Assembly (NCBI RefSeq): GCF_024972735.1
Contig: NZ_CP087723.1
Location: 1-64,000 of the forward strand
DNA from: Halalkaliarchaeum sp. AArc-CO
GTDB taxonomy: Archaea; Halobacteriota; Halobacteria; Halobacteriales; Haloferacaceae
Length of the DNA: 64,000 nucleotides
Reading direction: 5' to 3'
Part shown: positions 1 to 9,077 of the stretch, one piece after another
Numbering within the stretch: the first letter of the stretch is position 1
Layout of the letters: each line of letters begins with the position of its first letter
Program-made: the position numbers and the translations under genes
Notes under the pieces: generated by a model
What the model saw: only the letters and a program-made list of their open reading frames with translations
Told to the model about the DNA's origin: nothing
Database searches by the model: none

Positions 1-76
1 GGTGCGAATCGAACCTCCGAGAATTCGGGCCGACGGCCGGGGAACCCGTCGTGTTCCGGTTCGCGCACCGATGTCC

Positions 77-96
77 TCCAGTCGAAACGAAGGGGT
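77..96 (+). promoter_or_regulatory. Origin recognition box-like element upstream of orc1
   Basis: The motif CCAGTCGAAACGAAGGGGT lies directly upstream of the orc1 start. It recurs without mismatch at 3261-3280 and, in inverted form with three mismatches, at 3203-3222. It has the layout remembered for haloarchaeal origin boxes: a TCCAGT-GAAAC core followed by a run of G. The G-run also sits where a Shine-Dalgarno sequence for orc1 would be. No AT-rich unwinding element is visible in the first 100 bases, so that part of the origin would lie before base 1. Confidence 0.6.
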
Positions 97-101
97 GCAA
101 T

Positions 102-1895
102 ATGGACGAGGACGACACGAAGCCAGTCGACGACGGCGACAGCAGGGACGACGAACCGTCGGTATCTTCCGAAAGGGTCCGAACGGACGACTCGAAGGCG
201 ATCGCCAATCCGGACGGGAAAGGAAACCCGGACGAAATAACCGGCTCTCGGGACGCTACTGATTCGAACTCCGGCGATGTCGACGACGTGTTGGCGGCCG
301 GAACGACTGGGCAGACGTCGGACGGAGGGGGAAGCGAACCGACGAGCCGCGATCGGTCTTCGCCGGAGGTCGACATCGGGAGCATGGTGCTCGACGACGA
401 GGGTGAAGACGACAAGGGGTTGTTCGACGACCTGTTGTCCGGCGAACCGATCTTCGAGAACAAGGAGGTGCTCCGACCGTCGTACACGCCTCACAAACTC
501 CCGCATCGTTCGGATCAGATCAACCAGATGGCGACGATCCTCGTGTCTGCGCTTCGGGGGGAGACGCCGTCGAACATTCTGATCTACGGGAAAACCGGAA
601 CCGGGAAAACCGCGAGCGCCAAGTTCGTCTCACAGGAACTCGAATCGACGTCCCAGAAGTACGACGTCCCCTGTGATGTCGAATACATAAACTGTGAAGT
701 GACGGACACCCAGTATCGGGTGCTCGCACAACTGGCGAACAAGTTCATCGAGAAGAACCAGAACCGAATTCAGGGACAGCTCGAACGTCTTCGAGAGCTC
801 CGTTCGGACGTCGTTCGGGACGGCGACCTCCAGCAATCCATGGACGGACAGTCGGCGGGTTTGGGCGGACAGTCGGCGGGTTCGGACGAACAAACAGCGG
901 GTTCGGACGGACAACCGGCGGATTCAGAAGAGATCACCGTCTCGGAGTTCGACAGCGTCGAGGAACTCGACGAGCGGATCGAGGGTCTCGAAGCAGATGC
1001 CGAGGGGATGAAGGAAGTTCCGATGACGGGGTGGCCGACCGATCGCGTGTATTCGACGTTCTTCGAGGCGATCGACTACCGCGAGCGCGTCGTCGTCATC
1101 ATGCTGGACGAAATCGACAAACTCGTCGAAAAGTCGGGTGACGACACGCTGTACAACCTTTCGCGTATGAACTCCGAGCTCGACAACTCCCGGATCTCTA
1201 TCATGGGGATCTCGAACGATCTGAAGTTCACCGACTTCCTGGATCCCCGCGTCAAGTCGAGCCTCGGCGAGGAGGAGATCGTCTTCCCGCCGTACGACGC
1301 GAACCAGCTCCGGGACATCCTCCAGCATCGCGCGGACGTCGCGTTCAAGTCCGACGCGCTCACCGAAGACGTGATTCCGCTGTGTGCGGCGTTTGCGGCT
1401 CAGGAACACGGCGACGCCAGGCGCGCGCTCGATCTCCTCCGAACGGCGGGGGAACTCGCCGAGCGCAGTCAGGCGGATCTGGTCCGCGAGGAGCACGTCA
1501 GACAGGCACAGGACAAGATCGAACTCGACAGGGTCGTCGAGGTCGTCCGGACGCTACCTACCCAGAGTAAGATCGTTCTGTTTTCGATAATCCTGCTCGA
1601 GAAAAACGGCGTTCACAACATCAACACCGGCGAGGTGTTCAACATCTACAAGCGACTCTGTGAGGAGATCGACGCAGACGTGCTCACCCAGCGCCGCGTT
1701 ACGGATCTGATTTCCGAACTCGACATGCTCGGGATCGTCAACGCCGTCGTCGTCTCGAAGGGTCGGTACGGAAGGACCAAGGAGATGAACCTCTCGGTGC
1801 CGATCGAGGAGACGGAGGCAGTCCTCCTTTCCGACTCTCGGCTCGGCGACATCGAAAACGCACAGCCGTTCGTTCAGGCGCGCTTCGACAACTGA
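102..1895 (+). CDS. orc1: Orc1/Cdc6 replication initiator
   Basis: A 597-residue AAA+ origin-binding ATPase that marks origins and loads the MCM helicase. Visible motifs are Walker A (GKTGTGKT, near residue 167), Walker B (VVIMLDEIDK, near residue 335) and a C-terminal region typical of the winged helix. An acidic N-terminal extension of about 110 residues precedes the AAA+ core. Between Walker A and B there is an insert with four copies of a 7-residue repeat of the type GQSAGSD, so the protein is longer than the roughly 400 residues usual for archaeal Orc1. The ATG at 102 is chosen over an in-frame start at 51 because it is preceded by AGGGGTG and the acidic reading begins there. The neighbours are sec11 and PolD small subunit, the arrangement remembered for Haloferax oriC1. 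Confidence 0.95.
   Translation: MDEDDTKPVDDGDSRDDEPSVSSERVRTDDSKAIANPDGKGNPDEITGSRDATDSNSGDVDDVLAAGTTGQTSDGGGSEPTSRDRSSPEVDIGSMVLDDEGEDDKGLFDDLLSGEPIFENKEVLRPSYTPHKLPHRSDQINQMATILVSALRGETPSNILIYGKTGTGKTASAKFVSQELESTSQKYDVPCDVEYINCEVTDTQYRVLAQLANKFIEKNQNRIQGQLERLRELRSDVVRDGDLQQSMDGQSAGLGGQSAGSDEQTAGSDGQPADSEEITVSEFDSVEELDERIEGLEADAEGMKEVPMTGWPTDRVYSTFFEAIDYRERVVVIMLDEIDKLVEKSGDDTLYNLSRMNSELDNSRISIMGISNDLKFTDFLDPRVKSSLGEEEIVFPPYDANQLRDILQHRADVAFKSDALTEDVIPLCAAFAAQEHGDARRALDLLRTAGELAERSQADLVREEHVRQAQDKIELDRVVEVVRTLPTQSKIVLFSIILLEKNGVHNINTGEVFNIYKRLCEEIDADVLTQRRVTDLISELDMLGIVNAVVVSKGRYGRTKEMNLSVPIEETEAVLLSDSRLGDIENAQPFVQARFDN
846..929 (+). repeat. 21-bp in-frame tandem repeat in orc1
   Basis: Four consecutive degenerate 21-base units encode GQSAGLG, GQSAGSD, EQTAGSD and GQPADSE. 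They fall in the linker between the Walker A and Walker B segments, so they lengthen a surface loop without disturbing the ATPase core. Confidence 0.8.
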
Positions 1896-1929
1896 CTCCC
1901 GATCCTCTCGGTTTCGCTGAACCGGAACG

Positions 1930-2868
1930 CTAGTTGCGCCGATTCATCCAGCCCGCGTTGCGCCCGACAGCCACTGCGCTCGCCCCGGACGCGACAAGCA
2001 CGGTTTCGGGGTCGAGAGGAACGGCGGGTAGCGTTCCGGCGAACGGCCCGGCTTCGCCGGTGAAGATCAGGCGGATCCACCCCAGCATCGGAACACGGAG
2101 GCGAGCCACGCCGGTCACCCAGTCCTCGTGGACCACCGGGGCGATGCCGTTGTGTTCGTAGTCCTGATCGTACCACCTGTTGTGATCGCCCTTGGTAATG
2201 AACCCGTCATAGGGGGCGGGACAGGTCGCGAGTTCCTCGCAGCTGTCGGCGTTCATCGCGTCCTGGTCCACCCGGTCGTACCAGTTCTCCCCCTCTTCGA
2301 CGTGGTGGTGGGCGCGGTGGATGATCGGTGATCCGGCACGGTCGGGCGGATCAAAGACGATCACGGATCCGGGCATGCCGAACGTTTCATAGCCCACCTC
2401 GGCACCCTGTTCGTAGGTCACGACCCCGGTTCCGGGGACGGCGACGTCAGGAGCGTACCGCCCGGGTTCGGTAACGAGCACGAGGTCGCCCATGTTCATG
2501 TTCGGCTCCATGCTCGTGCTCTCGACGGCGACGAGGGGCGGCCATACTCCACTTATGGCAAACAGCACCAGGCCGATCGCGACTACAACCACGACGCTCA
2601 GCAACACCTCCCGGACGACCATATACGGGCCGTCCTGGTCGTTCAGGAATCGATCCAACGGGGTTCGATTGTCCTGCCTGGCGTCGGGTTCGCCGCCGAG
2701 ATCCGGCTCGGCGTCGTTACTGGTTTCGTCACTGCTGGTTTCGTCGCTACCGAGATCAACACTATCGGACCAGCCACTATCGGCCTCGTGGCCATCGCCT
2801 TCGTCTGGCGGAACGGGATCGCCAGCGTCGGTGTCGTCGTCGGTAGGGGGCCGCTCCCCGGATGTCAT
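1930..2868 (-). CDS. Signal peptidase I (archaeal Sec11 type)
   Basis: A 312-residue S26-family membrane protease that removes signal peptides from Sec-exported proteins. The acidic N-terminal cytoplasmic part (about 110 residues) is followed by a membrane segment (VVVVVAIGLVLFAISGVW) and then the catalytic serine region VESTSMEPNMNMGDLV. The second conserved box, with a His in place of the bacterial Lys, is GSPIIHRAHHH; a further conserved block is FITKGDHNRWYD. A short hydrophobic stretch near the C-terminus may be a second membrane anchor. The ATG at 2868 is preferred to a longer upstream reading because that extension is basic and runs into the divergent polymerase promoter region. It faces the polymerase gene divergently. 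Confidence 0.9.
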   Translation of the reverse strand: MTSGERPPTDDDTDAGDPVPPDEGDGHEADSGWSDSVDLGSDETSSDETSNDAEPDLGGEPDARQDNRTPLDRFLNDQDGPYMVVREVLLSVVVVVAIGLVLFAISGVWPPLVAVESTSMEPNMNMGDLVLVTEPGRYAPDVAVPGTGVVTYEQGAEVGYETFGMPGSVIVFDPPDRAGSPIIHRAHHHVEEGENWYDRVDQDAMNADSCEELATCPAPYDGFITKGDHNRWYDQDYEHNGIAPVVHEDWVTGVARLRVPMLGWIRLIFTGEAGPFAGTLPAVPLDPETVLVASGASAVAVGRNAGWMNRRN

Positions 2869-2979
2869 CGGAGAGTATTCGTCACCTCGTCGTTTCAACC
2901 TTCTGGGTTCGAAACGATGTGGAATTCGGCCCCGGAGCGCTCCGGCACGCTTTTGAGCGATCGAATCCATCCGGGAGAC

Positions 2980-4599
2980 GTGCCGCTGGAGACGCCCTCG
3001 CGTATCGTCCAGGAGCTGGCGAGCCGGGGCTACAACGCTGAACGCGAGGCCGTCACGCTGATCGCCGGCGCGTCGAACCCGGGTGCGGTCCTCGAGGCGA
3101 CAGTCGATCGCACTCCCGGTGACGCGCTCCGGATCACCGCTGACACCGTTCGTGAGGTCCTCGAAGCCGACCCGAACAGCCGGGACCGAACCCCGAACGA
3201 CAACCCCTCTGTTTCAACTGGAACCACCACCGAGAATCCACCCGACGATGGCCAGTCGTCTCCAGTCGAAACGAAGGGGTCTTCGGATCGGGGGAGCGGA
3301 CGGTCCAGCCGAGATCCCTCCAAAAGCGGAGATGCCTCCAAAAGCCGAGATGCCTCCAAAAGCCGAGATGCCTCCAAAAGCCGAGATCCCTCCAAACGAT
3401 CCATTGAGGTCGCCGGAGACATCACGGGACAGTCGACCGGGACGGGAACGTACGACGATTTCGTCGCAGTGTTCCGGGACCGGTTCGAGAAACTCTCGAA
3501 GAAGCTCCGAAACCGGGTCAACCATCGGCCCGCGGAGACGATTTCCGCGATGTCGGGCGGAACCGACGTCGAACTCATCGGTCTGGTGAACGAGATCCGG
3601 TCGACCTCTGGGGGACACTGGATCGTGGAACTGGAGGACACGACCGGCACCTTTCCGTGCCTGGTGATGAACGACAGGGACATCGTGGAACTCGTCGACG
3701 ACCTCCTGTTAGACGAGTGTATCGCCGTCTCCGGGACGCTCTCGGACGATGGCGAGATCGTGTTCGTCGACTCCATCCACTTCCCCGATGTTCCGCGGAG
3801 TTACCGCCCGTCGACGGCGGATCGTCAGGTCCAGGCCGCATTGATTTCGGACGTTCACGTCGGCAGCCAGGAGTTCGCCGCCGACGCGTGGCACCGGTTC
3901 ACCGACTGGCTCCACTCCGAGGAAGCGGCGTCCGTCGAGTACCTGCTGATCGCTGGCGACATGGTCGAAGGCGTCGGCGTTTATCCGAACCAGGACGAGG
4001 AGCTTTCGATCGTCGACATCTACGACCAGTACGAACGGTTCGCGGAGTGTCTCAAGGAGGTTCCAGGGGACATGGAGATCGTTATGATCCCCGGAAACCA
4101 CGACGCAGTCAGGCTCGCGGAACCCCAGCCCGGCTTCGACGAGGAGCTTCGGGAGATCATGTCGGCACACGACGCCCGGATCTACGGCAACCCGGCGTCT
4201 GTAACGATCGAGGGGGTCACCGTGCTCATGTACCACGGTGTCTCGCTGGACGAACTCATCGCCGAACTCCCCGAGGAGAAAGCAAGCTACGAGGAACCAC
4301 ATCGGGCGATGTATCAGCTTCTCAAAAAGCGACACGTCGCGCCACAGTACGGCGGCCATATGCGTCTCGCCCCCGAAACGGAGGATTACCTCGTGATCGA
4401 AGAGATTCCGGACGTGTTCCATACCGGCCACGTTCACAAACTGGGGTGGGGGAAGTACCACAACGTTCTCGCGGTGAACTCCGGCTGCTGGCAGGAGCAG
4501 ACTGCCTTCCAGAAGTCCGTGAACATCGAACCCGACTACGGCTACGCCCCGATCCTCGATCTCGACACGCTCGAGTTGGCGGTCCGGAAATTCGTGTAG
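2980..4599 (+). CDS. polB: DNA polymerase D small (exonuclease/phosphoesterase) subunit DP1
   Basis: A 539-residue subunit of archaeal replicative polymerase D. The metallophosphatase motifs of the 3'-5' exonuclease are intact: DVHVGS, GDMVEG, PGNHD, and the later YHG and GHVH boxes. They are preceded by an OB-fold region (residues about 170-275). The GTG at 2980 gives the N-terminus VPLETPSRIVQELASRGYNAEREA, which looks like the family start, and it sits about 25 bases after a TATA-like CTTTTGAG. An ATG at 2917 would add 21 residues and cannot be excluded. The linker (residues about 60-150) is low-complexity, carries an 18-base repeat, and encodes two origin-box-like sequences. The large subunit is not in the window. 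Confidence 0.93.
   Translation: MPLETPSRIVQELASRGYNAEREAVTLIAGASNPGAVLEATVDRTPGDALRITADTVREVLEADPNSRDRTPNDNPSVSTGTTTENPPDDGQSSPVETKGSSDRGSGRSSRDPSKSGDASKSRDASKSRDASKSRDPSKRSIEVAGDITGQSTGTGTYDDFVAVFRDRFEKLSKKLRNRVNHRPAETISAMSGGTDVELIGLVNEIRSTSGGHWIVELEDTTGTFPCLVMNDRDIVELVDDLLLDECIAVSGTLSDDGEIVFVDSIHFPDVPRSYRPSTADRQVQAALISDVHVGSQEFAADAWHRFTDWLHSEEAASVEYLLIAGDMVEGVGVYPNQDEELSIVDIYDQYERFAECLKEVPGDMEIVMIPGNHDAVRLAEPQPGFDEELREIMSAHDARIYGNPASVTIEGVTVLMYHGVSLDELIAELPEEKASYEEPHRAMYQLLKKRHVAPQYGGHMRLAPETEDYLVIEEIPDVFHTGHVHKLGWGKYHNVLAVNSGCWQEQTAFQKSVNIEPDYGYAPILDLDTLELAVRKFV
3203..3222 (-). promoter_or_regulatory. Origin recognition box-like element (inverted) within polD small subunit gene
   Basis: Read on the minus strand this is TCCAGTTGAAACAGAGGGGT, which matches the box upstream of orc1 at 17 of 20 positions. 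It points towards the box at 3261-3280, leaving 38 bases between the two. Both lie in the disordered-linker part of the coding sequence. Confidence 0.55.
3261..3280 (+). promoter_or_regulatory. Origin recognition box-like element within polD small subunit gene
   Basis: An exact 20-base copy of the element at 77-96, about 3.2 kb away; one further base on its 5' side also matches. It forms an inverted pair with the element at 3203-3222. The reading frame here encodes PVETKGSS in a low-complexity linker, so the DNA could be conserved for protein binding rather than for its peptide. Confidence 0.6.
3313..3399 (+). repeat. 18-bp in-frame tandem repeat in polD small subunit
   Basis: Nearly five units of 18 bases (core GATGCCTCCAAAAGCCGA) encode repeated DASKSR. 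Three central units are identical, which suggests recent slippage. The repeat lies directly after the origin-box pair, in the linker before the OB-fold. Confidence 0.9.
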
Positions 4600-4631
4600 C
4601 CACCTGTCTGGACGATGCGTTCCGTGACGGG

Positions 4632-4641
4632 TTCCTTATGA
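4632..4641 (+). promoter_or_regulatory. TATA-like element for engB
   Basis: TTCCTTATGA lies 23-32 bases before the ATG at 4664, the spacing expected for a leaderless archaeal transcript. Confidence 0.5.
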
Positions 4642-4663
4642 ATCCTCCAGCGGTAGGGAAACC

Positions 4664-5284
4664 ATGTTTCAGAACCGGCCGGATCGCGATACTGAAGTCG
4701 TACTCGTGGGACGCTCGAACGTGGGGAAGTCGACCCTCATGCGCGAACTCACGGGACACGACTTCACAACCGGGAAGAAACCCGGCGTCACCCGGAAGCC
4801 GAACCACTACGACTGGGCCGGCGAATCGTTCATGTTCACGGACCTTCCGGGGTTCGGCTTCATGTCCGGTGTAGAAGAAGACCGGCGAGAACAAATAAAA
4901 ACGGACGTAGTCAGGTACATCGAAGAGTACGCCGACAATATCATCGCGTCCGTCCTCGTCGTCGACGGGAAGGCGGTGATCGACATTATCGACCGCCACC
5001 GGGCGGACGGGGAAATCCCACACGACGTCGAACTGTTCCACTTCCTCGAGGACGTCGGCGCCAGTCCGATCGTGGCCGTAAACAAGATGGACAAGGTGGA
5101 CGACCGCGACGACCGACTCGACGAGGTGTGTGATCGACTCGGCCTGTTTCCCCCGTGGCAGCAGTGGCAGGACACCGTCGCGCCTATCTCCGCAAAGCAA
5201 GGACGGATCGAACCACTACTGGAGTGTCTCCGTTCCCGATTCAAGGCGGAAAAGCGGGACGACCTTTTAAAATTCGTCACCTGA
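4664..5284 (+). CDS. engB: EngB-type GTP-binding protein
   Basis: A 206-residue TRAFAC-class GTPase; bacterial EngB/YsxC acts in large ribosomal subunit assembly. The G motifs are clear: G1 GRSNVGKST (residues 17-25), G2 region with PGVTRK, G3 DLPGFG, G4 NKMD, and a G5-like PISAK. Length fits the family (about 200 residues). It follows the polymerase gene by 64 bases but has its own TATA-like element, so it may be transcribed alone. Start is the only ATG near the promoter, and G1 begins at the usual distance from it. Confidence 0.92.
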   Translation: MFQNRPDRDTEVVLVGRSNVGKSTLMRELTGHDFTTGKKPGVTRKPNHYDWAGESFMFTDLPGFGFMSGVEEDRREQIKTDVVRYIEEYADNIIASVLVVDGKAVIDIIDRHRADGEIPHDVELFHFLEDVGASPIVAVNKMDKVDDRDDRLDEVCDRLGLFPPWQQWQDTVAPISAKQGRIEPLLECLRSRFKAEKRDDLLKFVT

Positions 5285-5288
5285 ACCG

Positions 5289-5299
5289 CCGTGTTTTTC
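5289..5299 (+). terminator. T-rich terminator candidate after engB
   Basis: A run of five T (in CCGTGTTTTTCTGG) directly follows the engB stop. Archaeal termination often occurs at such T-runs without a hairpin. Confidence 0.35.
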
Positions 5300-5387
5300 T
5301 GGATCGTTCGCGGAAAAACCTTCCTTCCCTTAAAGACCTAAAACCTGTGTTATCATTCCTCACGATTTGTCATCGATATAGCAATCC

Positions 5388-5395
5388 ACATTAAC
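5388..5395 (+). promoter_or_regulatory. TATA-like element for the flavoprotein oxidoreductase
   Basis: CATTAACC lies 23-30 bases before the ATG at 5418, in a locally AT-rich 130-base gap. Confidence 0.5.
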
Positions 5396-5417
5396 CCCGA
5401 ACACGAAATCTTCGCTC

Positions 5418-6656
5418 ATGAGTGAATCGTTCGTCATCATCGGCGACGGAATCGCTGGCTCGTCGGCGGCAGAGACACTCCGTGAAGAAGCGCCTGACGC
5501 AGACATCACGATCCTCACCGACGAGGGTGAAGCGCTGTACAACCGGATTCTGATAAAGGAGTACGCGAAGGGCAAGCTCCCCGAAGCGCCCGTCTCGATC
5601 CACGAAACGTCGTGGTACGAGGAGCGGGACATCGATCTCCACTTGAACACGCTCGTCACCGACATCGACGTGGAGAACGACCAGGTCGAGACCCACGAGG
5701 GCGAGACATACGGCTACGACAAGCTCCTCGTCTCGATCGGTGGCACTCCCCAGCAGCTTCCGGTTCCGAACTCGGACGCCGAAGGGATCCACCACTTCTG
5801 GACGTTCCAGGACGCACGGGCGATCCGGGAACACGTCGAACAGGCCGAAAGCGGCGTCGTCGTCGGAGCTGGCCTGCTCGGGATCGACCTGGCGGCGATC
5901 TGTGGTGCACAGGACCTTCCGGCCCACTATCTGATGCGCGGCAAGTGCTGGTGGCGGTATGCACTCTCGGAGGAGGGCGCCGAGATCATCCACGACGCGC
6001 TCCGGGACGTGGGTGTCACACCGGTGTTCGAATCCGGCGTCGACCACTTCGAGACGGACGAGGACGGCAAGCTCGTCGCCGCCGTCGATCCGAACGGCGA
6101 ACGGTACGAGGCGGACTTCGGGGGCGTCGCGATCGGCCTCGACTTCAACACCGAGCTGCTCGAGGACACCCCTGTCGAGACGGACACCGGCATCTACGTC
6201 GACGAGTACATGCGGACGGACGTCGACAACATTTTCGCAGCGGGTGACGTCACCGAGTTCCACGACGTCATCCTGGGCGAGCGCGCACAGAACGGCGCGT
6301 GGGGCTCCGCAAAACAGCAGGGGACCATCGCCGCGAAGAACATGATCGACTACGGCAGCGAGGAGTTCCGTTGGGTTTCCTCGTACTCGATCACGCACTT
6401 CGACTTCCCGTTCCTCTCGTTCGGTCACCCGACGCTGGGCGAGGAGACTGTCGAGCGGAAACACTCAGAAAACGAGTGGCGGCGGCTCGCGTTCAAGGAC
6501 GGCAAGATCATCGGCGGCGTCCTGATCGGCGACCTCTCCCCGCAGTCGGCGTACAAGCAGCTGATGCGGGAAGAGCGCATCGTCGCGGACCAGAAGGACG
6601 TCCTGATGCAGGAGGACTTCACGGTGGACGACCTCTCGGCCCCACAAAAGCAGTAA
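5418..6656 (+). CDS. FAD/NAD(P)-dependent oxidoreductase (pyridine nucleotide-disulfide reductase superfamily)
   Basis: A 412-residue two-dinucleotide-fold flavoprotein. The N-terminal FAD motif is VIIGDGIAGSSAAETL (residues 6-21). The NAD(P) motif is VVVGAGLLGIDLA near residue 150, and the second FAD contact is NIFAAGDVTEF near residue 275. No redox CxxxxC pair is visible, so it is not a thioredoxin or glutathione reductase type. It resembles the rubredoxin/ferredoxin reductase and NirB N-terminal group. The electron partner is unknown, and no ferredoxin or rubredoxin gene is adjacent. Substrate specificity cannot be read from the sequence. Confidence 0.85.
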   Translation: MSESFVIIGDGIAGSSAAETLREEAPDADITILTDEGEALYNRILIKEYAKGKLPEAPVSIHETSWYEERDIDLHLNTLVTDIDVENDQVETHEGETYGYDKLLVSIGGTPQQLPVPNSDAEGIHHFWTFQDARAIREHVEQAESGVVVGAGLLGIDLAAICGAQDLPAHYLMRGKCWWRYALSEEGAEIIHDALRDVGVTPVFESGVDHFETDEDGKLVAAVDPNGERYEADFGGVAIGLDFNTELLEDTPVETDTGIYVDEYMRTDVDNIFAAGDVTEFHDVILGERAQNGAWGSAKQQGTIAAKNMIDYGSEEFRWVSSYSITHFDFPFLSFGHPTLGEETVERKHSENEWRRLAFKDGKIIGGVLIGDLSPQSAYKQLMREERIVADQKDVLMQEDFTVDDLSAPQKQ

Positions 6657-6748
6657 GCCGGCGACCGATCACAGATCGCGCGGCGTAGAACGTCGACGGA
6701 GCGAGGGAAAGCGAAGCGGTTTTCGGCGCAGCCCGGTTTCTCTCCGGT

Positions 6749-7165
6749 ATGGACCCCGGTTCCAGCGACATGACGCTGGCGTTCGAGCTCGAGGCGCTCA
6801 AAGAGCTTGCGGATCCGAACGCGGTCATCAACGACGCCCGGCAGTGGACGAAATATCTCGGCGTAGTCAGCGAGAAACCGACCTACGTCGTCACGAACTT
6901 CACGCGGAAACACCGGATCCGTCAGGACTTCTTTTCGGGCCCCCGTGGCGTAACAGAGAGCCTCGAGAACGTCAAGGATCAGTTCGACACTGAACGATAC
7001 GTACTCGTCGGAAACTCCGAGGACGCCGAAGAGATCGCAGAGAACGTCGGGTGGGAGTATCTCCCCTTGTCCGACGCGGCAGAGGCGGCCGACTGGCAGA
7101 TCGCGGCCGACGACGGGAACGACGTCGATCCGTTCCAGGAGGACGGACGCGACGACTGGCCCTGA
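6749..7165 (+). CDS. Conserved haloarchaeal protein of unknown function (DUF7124-like, number from memory)
   Basis: A soluble, acidic 138-residue protein without a signal peptide or membrane segment. The core (residues about 8-105) alternates helices and strands ([37 protein letters not shown]), and the C-terminus is an acidic tail ending DDWP. An internal ATG at 6770 ([10 protein letters not shown]) is a possible alternative start. I recognise it as a protein often seen in haloarchaea but know no function. It sits between the flavoprotein and mptA. Confidence 0.75.
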   Translation: MDPGSSDMTLAFELEALKELADPNAVINDARQWTKYLGVVSEKPTYVVTNFTRKHRIRQDFFSGPRGVTESLENVKDQFDTERYVLVGNSEDAEEIAENVGWEYLPLSDAAEAADWQIAADDGNDVDPFQEDGRDDWP

Positions 7166-7257
7166 CCGCCGATTTCTGCGTTTCGGCCGTCCCGCGACTA
7201 CCGTCATGGACGACGGCATGGAAAGGTCTAACAGCGCAGACTCCCTCATTTCGGGAG

Positions 7258-8193
7258 ATGAGTCACCAGCTGCCAGACGTTCAGGCGAGTCGTCCGGACG
7301 TGACCGTCGGCCTCTCTCAGGTCGGTGTTACCGGAGTTCAAAAGCTCGTCAAACTCTCGCGCGGATCGCTGCGTCCGATCGTTCTGATGGCGGAGTTCGA
7401 AGTGTTCGTCGATCTGCCTGCCGGCCGAAAAGGGATCGACATGAGCCGAAACATGGAGGTCATCGACGAGATCCTCGAAGACATCACCCGCGAGGAGGCG
7501 TACCGGGTCGAGGACGTCTGTGGAGACGCTGCAGAGCGCCTCCTCGAGAAGCACGACTACACGTCGACGGCCGAAGTCCGGATGACCGCAGACTACATGG
7601 TCCGGGATCGAACCCCTGCGAGCGAACGCCCTACGCAAAACACCGCGGAAATCATCGCTAGTGCGGTCGCGACCGACGAGGAAACCCGATCGGAGATCGG
7701 GGCTGAAGTCACCGGGATCACCGTCTGTCCCTGTTCACAGGGGATGTCTGAATCCCGTGCTCGCGAGCAACTCGAGGACCTCGGGGTCGACGAGGAAACG
7801 ATCGATCAGTTCCTCGATCGTGTTCCGCAGCCGGGACACTCACAGCGCGGTCACGCGACGCTTACCGTCTCCGACGAAGGGTCACCCGACGTCGACCTGG
7901 TTGAACTGATCGACATCGCGCGGGACGCGATGAGCGCCAGGATCTACAACCTGGCGAAACGACCAGACGAGGACCACATGACCTACCACGCCCACGCGAA
8001 CGCGAAGTTCGTCGAGGACTGCGTCCGGTCGCTGGCGGAGGACGTCGTCGACCAGCTCGATCACCTCCCCGACGAAGCAGTCATTCGGATGAAACAGTCC
8101 AACGACGAGTCGATCCACCAGCACAACGCCCACGCCGAGCGGGAGGTCACGATGGGACAGCTGCGCGAGGAGCTCGCCGGAAACGGCGTCTGA
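7258..8193 (+). CDS. mptA: GTP cyclohydrolase MptA (FolE2 family)
   Basis: A 311-residue enzyme that converts GTP to 7,8-dihydroneopterin 2',3'-cyclic phosphate, the first step of archaeal tetrahydromethanopterin/folate-type pterin synthesis. The family signature is present: the metal-binding cysteine region [18 protein letters not shown] (near residue 160), the [13 protein letters not shown] segment with histidines, and [14 protein letters not shown] near the C-terminus. The ATG at 7258 follows GGGAG and starts [23 protein letters not shown], the usual N-terminus; the upstream in-frame extension overlaps the previous gene and is discarded. Confidence 0.93.
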   Translation: MSHQLPDVQASRPDVTVGLSQVGVTGVQKLVKLSRGSLRPIVLMAEFEVFVDLPAGRKGIDMSRNMEVIDEILEDITREEAYRVEDVCGDAAERLLEKHDYTSTAEVRMTADYMVRDRTPASERPTQNTAEIIASAVATDEETRSEIGAEVTGITVCPCSQGMSESRAREQLEDLGVDEETIDQFLDRVPQPGHSQRGHATLTVSDEGSPDVDLVELIDIARDAMSARIYNLAKRPDEDHMTYHAHANAKFVEDCVRSLAEDVVDQLDHLPDEAVIRMKQSNDESIHQHNAHAEREVTMGQLREELAGNGV

Positions 8194-8242
8194 CTGCGGA
8201 TATTCGAAATCCGATCACGGAGTTTCGCGATCTCGCTCTCGT

Positions 8243-9046
8243 CTACAGATTCAGCGGTTTCGCGTTCTCCCATCGGGGCTCGAACGACTCTCGGACGTCG
8301 CCGGCGAACTCCGGATCCTTCAGATCGATCATCGCGAACGCTTCGCCCGGATCCAGGGGATTCGACACTTCGATGCAGACCTCGACGTCGTCGATCAACT
8401 CGAAGGTGCCCTGTAAACCGGTGGCGACGCGGACGGAGAAGTTCTCCCGGTCGGCGAGCCGTTCGGTGTACCGTCGGCCCACGCTCCGAGGGAGCCCGTC
8501 GACGACGTCGGGCGAGAGAAGCAGGGAGACGGAGACGCCGCGTTCGAGCGCTTTCTCGAGCTCGTCGGTGATCTGTTCGCCGATCTCGCCGAGGTCCAGC
8601 CCTGCGGCGGGTGCGCCCGCCACCATGACGATCTCCCGTTCGGCCGTCGAGATCCGTTCGAGCAGCAGATCCAGCGTTTCGTCGGGTCCGACCGCCGCAG
8701 TCCAGAAGTGGCCGTCGACCGGTTCGGCGGTCTCCAGTTCCTGTGAGAGCTCGTCGACGACGTCCTCGTACTGTTCGGCCTTCCGTTCGAGCTCCGCTTT
8801 CCTGTCCGCGAGCAGGCGATCGAGCCCCGCATCGGGCTCGACGGCGACGTACTTCTTCGGCCGGCTCGCTGCCTGGCTCCGAACCAGGCTGTACTGCTCG
8901 AGACTGTTCAACACGTCGTAGATCCGTCCCATCGGGACTTCGCTCGCCCGCGACAGCTCCTTTGCCGTCGTCGGGCCGAGACGCAGAAGTGACCGATAGG
9001 CCCGGGCCTCGTACTCCGAGAGCCCGAGATCGCGGAGGCTCGCCAT
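8243..9046 (-). CDS. TrmB-type sugar-sensing transcriptional regulator
   Basis: A 267-residue regulator. Residues 1-70 form the winged helix typical of TrmB proteins (LGLSEYEARAYRSLLRLGPTTAKELSRASEVPMGRIYDVLNSLE). A short coiled coil follows (residues 85-115) and then an effector-binding domain related to PLD-like TrmB sensors (DETLDLLLERISTAEREIVMV). Known relatives respond to sugars or phosphorylated intermediates and regulate gluconeogenic or transport genes; the target here is unknown. It is divergent from minD4 and has its own TATA-like element. The ATG at 9046 is used; the longer reading to 9160 passes through that promoter. Confidence 0.88.
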   Translation of the reverse strand: MASLRDLGLSEYEARAYRSLLRLGPTTAKELSRASEVPMGRIYDVLNSLEQYSLVRSQAASRPKKYVAVEPDAGLDRLLADRKAELERKAEQYEDVVDELSQELETAEPVDGHFWTAAVGPDETLDLLLERISTAEREIVMVAGAPAAGLDLGEIGEQITDELEKALERGVSVSLLLSPDVVDGLPRSVGRRYTERLADRENFSVRVATGLQGTFELIDDVEVCIEVSNPLDPGEAFAMIDLKDPEFAGDVRESFEPRWENAKPLNL

Positions 9047-9069
9047 GCCCGAACGTTGCCGCGTCAGAG

Positions 9070-9077
9070 TATAAACG
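9070..9077 (-). promoter_or_regulatory. TATA-like element for the TrmB-type regulator
   Basis: On the minus strand CGTTTATA lies 24-31 bases upstream of the ATG at 9046, fitting a leaderless transcript. Confidence 0.6.

Noticed and set aside
2788-2979. Longer N-terminus for the polymerase small subunit
   Set aside because: The extension is not family-like and runs through the divergent sec11 start; GTG 2980 gives a conserved beginning.
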